Shown here piece after piece: positions 57,090 through 64,000 of a stretch of 64,000 nt of DNA. Location of the stretch: the NCBI RefSeq assembly GCF_000447295.1, contig NZ_KE650771.1, positions 1,414,730 to 1,478,729 on the forward strand. Reading direction: 5' to 3'. Each line of letters opens with the position of its first letter. Position 1 is the stretch's first letter. The position numbers and the translations under genes were made by a program. Below the pieces are notes generated by a model. The model was not told the DNA's origin. It saw nothing but the letters and a program-made list of their open reading frames with translations, and ran no database searches. Source of the DNA: Fischerella sp. PCC 9431. GTDB lineage: Bacteria > Cyanobacteriota > Cyanobacteriia > Cyanobacteriales > Nostocaceae.

Positions 57090-57415
57090 TCACTCCTTAA
57101 ATTGAGATTGTCATCTTTTTCATCCGTATTTACCTGTATAAGCAGAAAATACAATTTTTGCCTTTTTTGTCTCAAACAATATTAACTGTATTGTTCAATT
57201 TATTTAGTATCAAAATAATTTTTTCCCATCAAAGGAACAATAGCTAATAGCCGTATTGTTCAAGAGCTTTATGCAATAGCCTTAGTAACCATCAGTAAGG
57301 TGAAAAATTATCGTTTCTACAGATGTTCACTTTAGAGAGCGAGTCTCTACTGAGATTACCCTACTTTTTTTCAATGAAAAGTTGCTGAAAATAACAATGC
57401 AAGAGAGGAAATTTA

Positions 57416-59812
57416 ATGTCTAAATTTAGTCGCAGACAAATTTTAGTATTTTTTGCTGGTAGCGCTGGTGCTGCTGTAATCGGAGACAAATTAATCAATG
57501 GTGTTTCCAATATTGCCGAAGCAAAAATTGCACCATTGAGGTTTACACCTGTACGTTTACCCCATCCTTTGCCAATTTATCAAGAGCTAAATAGTTATTT
57601 ACCAACAGGAATTGAAAAAGGAGAAATCCGTAAGGCTTCTGGAGATGCAAAATTAAATAGCTACACAGTCATTGATGATGTGGTAGTTCCACCAGAGTAC
57701 GATCGCTATGTCATAGTTAGTTGGGGCGATCGCGTATTTCCTAACGACTATGATTATGTCGGCTACAATTGCGATCACACCAGTTTTATCTCAATTGATA
57801 GAGACTTAAATCCTGACCCTAGCATCAATAAAAATGATGGCTACTTATTTGTAAATCATGAATACGTGAGTTATCCGATTTCGGAATTTGCACCAGAAAC
57901 TCCATCGGATATCAAAGGAAGCGGTTTCCCCACTACATTTAGTCAAGTGATTGGCTGGAATTTACCCTCCCAGAGAAACATTGAATTAGACGGAGAATTT
58001 TTATATAACCTGGGTGCGTCTGTAATCCGCATTTCTCGCCGTAATCGTTCCAATCGTAGCGATCGCTTCCAGGTTGTCAAAGATTCCAACAATCGCCGTA
58101 TTCATGGTCTTTCAGGATTAGGAATCAACAGTCAACGCAGTGATGAATATAAAAACGTTACTGCTTGGGGAAGTCGTCCCCATCAGCAAGGTGATCAAAA
58201 CTATTTAATTGGTACAGGCCCAGGTGCAACTGAAGTTTTTACCATTAGCGCCGATGGACTAGGTAACAAAATTATCGGTACAGCCTACAATTGTTCTGGT
58301 GGTACAACTCCTTGGGGAACCGTATTAACTGCTGAAGAAAACTTCCAAGGAAGCACAGAATTTTTTGTCGGTGTAACTGAGTTTGTTAAACCTGATGGTA
58401 CTCAAGCAAGTTACACCGATGGTACAGTTGGTAAAACCTTTGGTTTAGTAGGGGAAAAATATGGCTGGATGGTAGAAATTGATCCCGCCGATGCAAACTT
58501 CCGTCCCCGCAAACACACTTGGTTGGGTCGTTTCCGTCACGAAAATATTGCTGTCCGCGCCGAAGCAGGTAAAAAATTAATCGGTTACATGGGTGATGAC
58601 AGACGCGGGGGACACACTTGGAAGTTTGTCAGCACAGGTACTATATCTAACCCCACTGATAAAAACAACAGTAAGTTGTGGGAAGATGGTATTTTGTATG
58701 TTGCCCGTTACAATCCAGATGGTACAGGTAGATGGATACCTTTGCTGAAAGATTCTCCTACCGATCCCATCGCACCCAGCGTTATTTCTTCCGTAGAATT
58801 TGCTGCTTTAGGTTCAGCCCAAAGAAATGGTCTGATCAAACTACCCAAACGTAAAGGGATCGCTGCACAAACTAGCGATGGTGGTGCATTTAACTGCGAT
58901 CGCACCAACGAAGGAACAGCACTACCTGATTACCAAGGTAAAAAATTATCTGACTTTTACCCAAATCAAGGTGCTATTCTCTGTGATGCTTTCCTCGCTG
59001 CAAACCTAGCTGGTGGAACTCCCACAGCGCGTCCAGAAGACTTAGAAGTTCATCCACTCACCAAAGAAGTATTTATTTCCTATACCGATGGTGCGCCCGG
59101 AAGTGATGGTTATCCTGATTCTCGCGTTTTCCAAGTTGCGAAATTAAGCACAGATCCAAATGCAACCCAGCAATCAGGTGGACTTTACAAAATTATAGAA
59201 GATAGCAGCGACGGTACAGGTCTGACCTTCCGGTGGGAGAAATTTAAGCAAGGTGGAGAAGCTGGTTCGGAAACCGGGGCCGGTTTTGCGAATGTAGATA
59301 ACCTAGTGTTTGACTTTCGAGGTAATGTTTGGGGTGTGACAGATATGTCCACCGATACCCATAATGGTTTTACTATCGGTGCTACTGGTACTCCCAACAC
59401 CATCAATCATACAGCCAGTGGTAATGTTTCCAGTTTTACAGGCGTTTTCGGTAATAACTGGCTTTTCTTTATTCCTACCGTTGGACCAAATGCAGGAACA
59501 GTAATACCTTTTGCCCAAGGACCAGTGCGTTGTGAAATGACAGGCCCAACCTTCGTCGGTGATACACTGGTGATTTCAGTACAGCATCCTGGCGAAAACT
59601 GCCCAGTCAATGATGGCACAATATTAAACCGTACGATTGAAATACTAGATTTGGATGGCAAGACATTCAACCAGACTCGTACAGTACCCCGTGGAAGCAG
59701 CTGGCCTAACAACATCTCCAAACAAGATGGTGGTAAAGATGATCCTAAAGGATTCCCAATTCCATCTGTAATTGGTATTTACCGCAAAGAAGGTAAAGGC
59801 AGATTTATTTAA
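57416..59812 (+). CDS. phoX: PhoX family alkaline phosphatase
   Basis: The 798-aa product has a twin-arginine type N-terminus (FSRRQILVFFAGSAGAAVIG), so it is exported folded with its metals. The body is a PhoX/DUF839 propeller with WGDRVFP near 109, YNCDHTSFI, FVNHEYVSYP, and the later SGGTTPWGTVLTAEENF and TARPEDLEVHP segments. PhoX uses calcium and iron and hydrolyses phosphate esters outside the cytoplasm. A strong ribosome site GAGAGGA precedes the ATG. It is longer than many PhoX proteins but within the cyanobacterial range. Confidence 0.93.
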   Translation: MSKFSRRQILVFFAGSAGAAVIGDKLINGVSNIAEAKIAPLRFTPVRLPHPLPIYQELNSYLPTGIEKGEIRKASGDAKLNSYTVIDDVVVPPEYDRYVIVSWGDRVFPNDYDYVGYNCDHTSFISIDRDLNPDPSINKNDGYLFVNHEYVSYPISEFAPETPSDIKGSGFPTTFSQVIGWNLPSQRNIELDGEFLYNLGASVIRISRRNRSNRSDRFQVVKDSNNRRIHGLSGLGINSQRSDEYKNVTAWGSRPHQQGDQNYLIGTGPGATEVFTISADGLGNKIIGTAYNCSGGTTPWGTVLTAEENFQGSTEFFVGVTEFVKPDGTQASYTDGTVGKTFGLVGEKYGWMVEIDPADANFRPRKHTWLGRFRHENIAVRAEAGKKLIGYMGDDRRGGHTWKFVSTGTISNPTDKNNSKLWEDGILYVARYNPDGTGRWIPLLKDSPTDPIAPSVISSVEFAALGSAQRNGLIKLPKRKGIAAQTSDGGAFNCDRTNEGTALPDYQGKKLSDFYPNQGAILCDAFLAANLAGGTPTARPEDLEVHPLTKEVFISYTDGAPGSDGYPDSRVFQVAKLSTDPNATQQSGGLYKIIEDSSDGTGLTFRWEKFKQGGEAGSETGAGFANVDNLVFDFRGNVWGVTDMSTDTHNGFTIGATGTPNTINHTASGNVSSFTGVFGNNWLFFIPTVGPNAGTVIPFAQGPVRCEMTGPTFVGDTLVISVQHPGENCPVNDGTILNRTIEILDLDGKTFNQTRTVPRGSSWPNNISKQDGGKDDPKGFPIPSVIGIYRKEGKGRFI

Positions 59813-59881
59813 CAGTTATCAGTTAACAGTTATCAGTTATCAGTTAACTGATATAGCATGAGTAAATCATTTGTGAGATAC

Positions 59882-59922
59882 AAGATCCTCGACTTGTTAA
59901 AGAAAAAAGTCGGGGATCTTTT
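59882..59922 (+). terminator. Rho-independent terminator of phoX
   Basis: A 14-bp stem with one wobble pair (AAGATCCTCGACTT at 59882-59895, AAGTCGGGGATCTT at 59907-59920) is followed by T residues. It is 70 bp after the phoX stop, beyond a short CAGTTATCAGTTAA repeat. Confidence 0.8.
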
Positions 59923-60000
59923 CATAAGGTGAGATCAAGGGGGAAATTTACCTATTTGCTTCCTGACTTTGGCAAAGTGAGTAAACAATATGCCCAAACA

Positions 60001-60252
60001 AGAAAGTAAAATGACCTTTCAAGTGCGTGATTTACCGAAATTAGTGCGTGATCTACTCAAATGAGAAAGTAAAATGGCTTTTCAAGTGCGTGATTCACTA
60101 AAATCAGTGCGTGATCTACTTAAATGAGAAGGTAAAATGGCTTTTCGAGAAGGTAGAATGGCTTTCTAAGTGCGCGATTTACTGAAATGAGAAGGTAGAA
60201 TGGCTTTTTGAGAAGGTAAAATGGCAAAATTAGTAAGTGAAATGGCATTTCA
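60001..60252. repeat. 21-nt minisatellite, 12 units
   Basis: Twelve consecutive 21-nt units start at 60001 and every 21 bp to 60232. Two unit types occur: AGAAAGTAAAATGGCTTTTCA and AGTGCGTGATCTACTTAAATG, with variants. The order forms a 63-bp higher repeat in the first half and is irregular later. One frame gives short heptad-like peptides (for example FQVRDSLKSVRDLLK) broken by periodic TGA, so it is probably not coding. Confidence 0.9.
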
Positions 60253-60321
60253 TCTACTAAATTCGACTTTATGTGTTTTTTTGATGAAGTACACATAAGT
60301 AGAACAGGTTAAATAATTAAA

Positions 60322-60377
60322 GGCTCGTAGTGAGAACTTTAGTTCTCAAAAAAGGACTAAAGTCCTTACTACGAACT
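60322..60377. repeat. Inverted-repeat element related to 56849-56906
   Basis: The ends GGCTCGTAGTGAG and CTTACTACGAACT are related inverted repeats enclosing GAGAACTTTAGTTCTC and AAGGACTAAAGTCCTT. It is intact and serves as reference for the interrupted copy at 62602. Confidence 0.8.
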
Positions 60378-60470
60378 GAATCCAATTTTTTTACATTACT
60401 TAACATAGTTTGGTTTTTTCAAGTCGTTCTACTTAAGTCAAAAAATATAATTGACCTTGGCTTAAATTTG

Positions 60471-60551
60471 GTAGGGTGCGTTATGGACGGAACGTCCTAA
60501 TGCACCGAACACACTGAATGGTGCGTAGATCGGCACGACAACACACCCTAC
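60471..60551. repeat. GTAGGGTG...CACCCTAC inverted-repeat element
   Basis: The ends GTAGGGTGCGTT and its partner AACACACCCTAC form a near-perfect 12-bp inverted repeat around about 57 bp that also contains GGACGGAACGTCC. A half copy (AACACACCCTAC) occurs at 62514-62525. Confidence 0.75.
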
Positions 60552-60599
60552 AAAACGCGGTTTGGTGTGATTTAATCATTTATGTGTACGCCGTAGCTT

Positions 60600-60637
60600 A
60601 AAAAGGGGGGGAAAGCTTCTTAAAGTCCCCCTTTTTT
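60600..60637 (-). terminator. Terminator hairpin downstream of aspartoacylase
   Basis: AAAAAGGGGG at 60600-60609 and CCCCCTTTTT at 60627-60636 pair around a 17-nt loop. Read on the minus strand, it ends in a T-tract and is about 80 bp after the stop of the aspartoacylase gene. It could work in both directions. Confidence 0.7.
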
Positions 60638-60719
60638 CTAGCGTAGCAGCCCGCCAGTGCGGAGATTTAGGGTGATCTAAAACGTTTTGCTACCAATAAA
60701 AGAACTTTTCAAACATCCG

Positions 60720-61631
60720 CTAATAGTGGTCTGTGAAGCTAGATAAGCTAGAGATGTTACTGAGTTCCTGCTTTTGAGTTAAACGCATCGCAATTCCTTT
60801 TTCGTAGTAAGCAGCTTCATTAATAAAGGTTGGATAGACTATTGAATCGCCTTGATAAGTAATTTCTTGACCATCAAAGCTGAGAAAAATACGATCGCCT
60901 GGATGAAGAGGTTCATAATCTCGAAATTGAAGCCGGGGATGGATCATCGCTTGAATTTCTCCCAAATTATTTCTCGGATAGTCTATAGTTCCGATATCTT
61001 GATAAAGTGTCAGTGTGTCATATTTTTTGGGAATTAGATTTTTGTTATATGCTTCTAAATAATCCAAAATGGTGTAAATTAGGCTCTCTGTTTTCAGAAA
61101 TAATTCTGCATTTAAAACACCCTGGGCTACAGGTCCAACTTCAATAACAACACCACAGGGACACAAAGATTTTAGTAAAGAACTTGCTTGATTAGTTGAT
61201 GGTAAACAAACTTTTACTAAAGGATTGATTGCACTTAGATAAGCAGACAATTGTAACGAAAAAAGATTTTTATTACCTATAATAATGCTCAATCCCATGT
61301 TTGCTGTTGTAGTGTGTAAATCTAAAATTACATCTACTTGAGAATTATCTTTTGGTCCTAGTATTTGATTGATAGCTTTTGCTCGAATATCTTCATAACT
61401 AGAAAGTGTGGGATTTTGTAAGTCTTGGTCGAGAAAGCAACGATTCAAGTCTTTGTCAATATAACGCCTACCAACTTTAAAAGCTTCGGGGTTTGCGAGT
61501 AAAGTTTGAGTTTCAAAGCTAGTTCGCCGAATTAATTGGGGAAATTGCTCAAATTTTTTGAGTAGATATCCCCCTGTAAATTCGTTTCCATGAGTTGCAC
61601 CAATGATCGCAACTCGATTAATTTGATTCAT
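60720..61631 (-). CDS. Aspartoacylase (AspA/AstE family)
   Basis: The 303-aa zinc deacylase has H14 and E17 in [12 protein letters not shown], the substrate-binding [12 protein letters not shown] and the third ligand in [11 protein letters not shown]. The C-terminal domain ([18 protein letters not shown]) is typical. It hydrolyses N-acetylaspartate-like amides in the cytoplasm. A distant, longer relative lies at 21682-22809. Confidence 0.9.
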   Translation of the reverse strand: MNQINRVAIIGATHGNEFTGGYLLKKFEQFPQLIRRTSFETQTLLANPEAFKVGRRYIDKDLNRCFLDQDLQNPTLSSYEDIRAKAINQILGPKDNSQVDVILDLHTTTANMGLSIIIGNKNLFSLQLSAYLSAINPLVKVCLPSTNQASSLLKSLCPCGVVIEVGPVAQGVLNAELFLKTESLIYTILDYLEAYNKNLIPKKYDTLTLYQDIGTIDYPRNNLGEIQAMIHPRLQFRDYEPLHPGDRIFLSFDGQEITYQGDSIVYPTFINEAAYYEKGIAMRLTQKQELSNISSLSSFTDHY

Positions 61632-61836
61632 AATAGTGATTTTAGTGATTTATATTCTTTTTGTTTGAATACTTATATTATCCATTGGGGTCAATAATTG
61701 GTAATTGGATATTCACAAACTCAGGGGAAAGGTTGCTCAATGGATAAGTTGAATCGGTATCGTCAATTAATTCAGGAGTCAATCTGACTGCTTGAAATTC
61801 GTTTACAATTAAAACTAGCAAAGCCAAGATAAAAGT

Positions 61837-62166
61837 ATGTCAGTTCTTGCAGCTAAATCTTACGTAGAATATCGGAACGAGGGTTATTGGATTGAAGGAA
61901 CTCGGATTTCTCTCGACTCCATTGTCTATGCTTTCCGAAAAGGATTATCGCCTGAGAGCATTGTTCAATCTTTTCCATTGCTGACATTGGAACAAGTTTA
62001 TGGTGCGATCGCATTCTATCTAGCCAATCGTGCTGAGATCGATGTTTACCTAGCAGCAGAAGAAGACGCATTTGATACAATGCCTCAACCACTACAATCT
62101 GCTGATCCTGTTCTATATAGTAAACTCATCGCTGCTAAAGCTACAAAACAGCGGGTAGAATCGTGA
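61837..62166 (+). CDS. DUF433 antitoxin-type protein
   Basis: The 109-aa product matches DUF433: YVEYRNEGYWIEGTRISLDS at 9-28, then IVYAFRKGLSPESIVQSFPLLTLEQVYGAIAFYL, a helix-turn-helix-like part. DUF433 genes are commonly the antitoxin partners of DUF5615 toxins. Its TGA overlaps the GTG start of the next gene by 4 bp, as in the VapBC-like pair at 12913-13607. Confidence 0.9.
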   Translation: MSVLAAKSYVEYRNEGYWIEGTRISLDSIVYAFRKGLSPESIVQSFPLLTLEQVYGAIAFYLANRAEIDVYLAAEEDAFDTMPQPLQSADPVLYSKLIAAKATKQRVES

Positions 62167-62513
62167 ATGTTCGCTACCAAGCTGATGCTGATTTGAATCA
62201 GGTGATCGTAACAGGTGTTTTACGACGAGAACCTGCAATTGATTTCCAAACTGCCTTTGCTGCTGGGTTGAAAGGTGTTAAAGATCCAGAAGTATTGGCA
62301 ATCGCAGCACAACAGAAACGTATTCTCGTCAGTCATGACCGCAAAACAATGCCATTAGAGTTTGCTGAGTTCATCATAGAGAAGCAAAGCTCAGGAGTTA
62401 TCATCGTTTCCAGAAAGCTATCGATTGAGGTCGTTATTGAGGAACTATTACTAATTTGGGCAGCGTCCAGTGCAGAAGAGTGGGTAAATCGCATTGCAAA
62501 ACTACCCCTTTGA
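62163..62513 (+). CDS. DUF5615 PIN-like toxin
   Basis: The 116-aa product has the DUF5615/Mut7-C-like PIN fold: an N-terminal RYQADADLNQ with acidic residues, ILVSHDRKTMPLEFAEF in the middle and SGVIIVSRKLSI. This is the probable RNA-cutting partner of the DUF433 protein upstream. Start is GTG 62163, translationally coupled. The acidic residues are kept, so it looks functional. Confidence 0.88.
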   Translation: MNVRYQADADLNQVIVTGVLRREPAIDFQTAFAAGLKGVKDPEVLAIAAQQKRILVSHDRKTMPLEFAEFIIEKQSSGVIIVSRKLSIEVVIEELLLIWAASSAEEWVNRIAKLPL

Positions 62514-62601
62514 CAACACACCCTACAAAATTTGTTGTTTATAAGATTAATTCACCAATACAGGACTTACGCAAGTGTCACAACAAATAAAAATTTTTTT
62601 G

Positions 62602-62688
62602 CTTGTAGTAAGGGCTTTAGCCCTTATTTTGAGGACTAAAGTCCACCCTTCGGGAAGCCGCTCTTACGAGCGTCTACACTACGAACTT
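62602..62688. repeat. Inverted-repeat element interrupted by a small dispersed repeat
   Basis: The host reads CTTGTAGTAAGGGCTTTAGC, then GAGGACTAAAGTCC, then ACTACGAACTT, as in the intact copy at 60322. Between GTCC and ACTACG, 33 bp at 62645-62677 are inserted (CCCTTCGGGAAGCCGCTCTT, then ACGAGCGTCTAC), in place of the TT in the intact copy. Confidence 0.82.
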
Positions 62689-62723
62689 AAATAATATGCC
62701 AGTTGCGTAAGTCCTACAATAGC

Positions 62724-62761
62724 AGAAACCGAGTTTTTGCAGAAACAAAAACTCGGTTTCT
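62724..62761. terminator. Bidirectional terminator between convergent genes
   Basis: A perfect 16-bp stem, AGAAACCGAGTTTTTG at 62724-62739 and CAAAAACTCGGTTTCT at 62746-62761, encloses CAGAAA. T-rich arms on both strands fit termination of both the DUF5615 gene and the channel gene. Confidence 0.85.
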
Positions 62762-62826
62762 AACCTCTAGTTATAGTACTAGATTAACTGTTTTAAGTTG
62801 TTTAATCAGGCTGCTTGCAAGTTGAG

Positions 62827-64000
62827 TTAGCCTTTATTTTTGAAAGATTCTAGCCATTGCTGGACTTGTTCTCTGGCGATATCGCGAGTTCCTAAGCCAA
62901 AAGCAAGTGCGATCGCCACTGCGATCGCACCGAGTAACAAGCCAAAGGCTAGATTTACAATATCGGGTGCAACACCGATTTGTTGTAGCGCCATTGCTGA
63001 GACTAGCGCAATAATGGCAATTCGTGTGACTTGACCTAAAATTCTCGCTTGGGGATTACCGGAACTGGTAATGATGCTAAACGCAAGATTGGCTAGATAT
63101 AAACCAATCGCAAAGATAATCGCTCCAGCCAAAATCCGCCCTAGTACAATGACAATACCAGTAACCAGTGCAGTCAGAGCAGGGATATTAAGGATATTCA
63201 CTGCTGCTACAGTTGCGAACAGCATGATCCCAACTAATACAATAATCCCCGCAAGTTCTGAAGGTGTGCGGCTAGTAGGAGTTGGCGGTGTCGGTTCTTC
63301 TGCGGGAATGACAATCCGTCTTGAGGGTGTTGATAAACCTAAGACAGACAAAATATTGTTAAAACCGATACTGGTCAAAATGTTGGTGACTAAATCAGCC
63401 ACGAACCGACCTAAGAAGTAGGCAAGAATGAGAATGGCGATCGCTGTAAATATTGCGGGAAGTGCATTGAGAACTTGCTGCAACATGGCGATCGCAGGTA
63501 CGGAAATCGCCTCGATTTGCAGAGTATTCAACGCGGCGATCGCTACAGGAATCAAAATCAGAATATAGACAATTGTGCCAATAATTCTGGAAAGAGGCTG
63601 AGTTCCCGCAGCACGGGATAATCCTAGTTGAGTTCCTAAATTGTCGATTCCTGTTGCTGCTAGTAAATTCGTGACAATCCGTTGTACAACAGTCGCCAGA
63701 AACCAACCTACACCAGCAATGATGATTGCACCGAGAATATTCGGTAGAATCGTCAAAATCTCTGTCACCAGCGCTTCTACTGGTAGTAACGCTCGTTGTA
63801 ACCCCAGAGTATCTAGGATTGGAATCAGAAAGAGTAAAAAGATGAACCAATACAGAGCATTACCAATCGTATCGCTCAGAGGTAATTGATTTTGACTAGT
63901 TGTATTATCTTCTGGCGGATTTAAGCGTTCGTCTACTCTTAACGCCCGTAATCCTCTAATGGTGATGAGTTTGACAACAGTAGCTACTAACCAAGCAACC
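62827..64000 (-). CDS. MscS-like membrane protein with repeated TM-helix units (partial, 5' end outside window)
   Basis: The reading frame has no stop from 62827 to the right window edge (391 codons). The GTG at 63768 is therefore internal, and the true start lies beyond 64000. The product has at least ten hydrophobic segments. It repeats the unit GAIIIAGVGWFLATVVQRIV and LLAATGIDNLGTQLGL that marks the conserved TM-helix region of mechanosensitive channel family proteins. The last third (LGAIAVAIALAFGLGTRDIA) matches the pore-lining helix of MscS-like proteins, but the cytoplasmic beta domain is absent. A channel or membrane-scaffold role is plausible. Confidence 0.85.
   Translation of the reverse strand, partial: VAWLVATVVKLITIRGLRALRVDERLNPPEDNTTSQNQLPLSDTIGNALYWFIFLLFLIPILDTLGLQRALLPVEALVTEILTILPNILGAIIIAGVGWFLATVVQRIVTNLLAATGIDNLGTQLGLSRAAGTQPLSRIIGTIVYILILIPVAIAALNTLQIEAISVPAIAMLQQVLNALPAIFTAIAILILAYFLGRFVADLVTNILTSIGFNNILSVLGLSTPSRRIVIPAEEPTPPTPTSRTPSELAGIIVLVGIMLFATVAAVNILNIPALTALVTGIVIVLGRILAGAIIFAIGLYLANLAFSIITSSGNPQARILGQVTRIAIIALVSAMALQQIGVAPDIVNLAFGLLLGAIAVAIALAFGLGTRDIAREQVQQWLESFKNKG

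Overview
The window is chromosomal DNA from a filamentous (Nostocales-type) cyanobacterium. The support is the very frequent GCGATCGC (HIP1) octamer, the light-independent chlorophyll genes chlL and chlN with the usual DUF5331 gene between them, ycf51, ACR3/ArsC arsenic genes of cyanobacterial type, XisH/XisI, and many heptanucleotide tandem repeats and small dispersed repeats of the kind known from Nostoc and relatives. Both ends cut through genes: an epimerase on the left and an MscS-like channel on the right.

Layout. 1-2170: epimerase and hemE on the minus strand. 2440-9865: a three-gene plus-strand cluster closed by a strong terminator, encoding a CHAT caspase-like protease, an nSTAND ATPase with 14 WD40 repeats, and a papain-like protease whose N-terminal motif is separated from its catalytic domain by about 590 residues. 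10025-13607: membrane protein, oligopeptidase B and a Phd/VapC toxin-antitoxin pair. 13618-20074: sugar-binding lipoprotein, two glycosyltransferases, XisH/XisI and two methyltransferases. 20156-25750: LD-carboxypeptidase carrying an in-frame repeat insertion, a 21-nt minisatellite between 36-bp inverted repeats, a zinc deacylase, era and a NarL-type regulator. 26296-36798: aroA, a 40-residue membrane protein, an MBL-fold protein, Nif3-like and YjbQ proteins, a GT-B protein, a cysteine/cystine lyase type enzyme, ycf51 and a peptidoglycan-binding protein. 37239-43719: polyol dehydrogenase, AlaC-like aminotransferase, then an arsenic locus (arsR, two predicted ArsR sites, a wrecked pstS-like gene, acr3, arsC) and an acyltransferase. 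43997-53122: SagB-type oxidoreductase, DUF1902 protein, chlN-DUF5331-chlL, a Trp-rich protein, sppA and fni. 53268-59812: hen1 without pnkp, then phoA-type and phoX-type phosphatases whose upstream regions share a duplicated PHO-box-like block. 59813-64000: a second 21-nt minisatellite, aspartoacylase, a DUF433/DUF5615 toxin-antitoxin pair and the partial channel gene.

The best candidate for an undescribed system is 2440-9865. It looks like an NLR-like surveillance module: a sensor ATPase between two different cysteine proteases. The CHAT protein and the ATPase also share a short Gly/Gln/Asn motif that could mediate amyloid-type signalling. The second theme is repeat biology: small hairpin elements inserted into other hairpin repeats, a repeat absorbed in frame by a gene, and two unrelated arrays that both have a 21-bp period.
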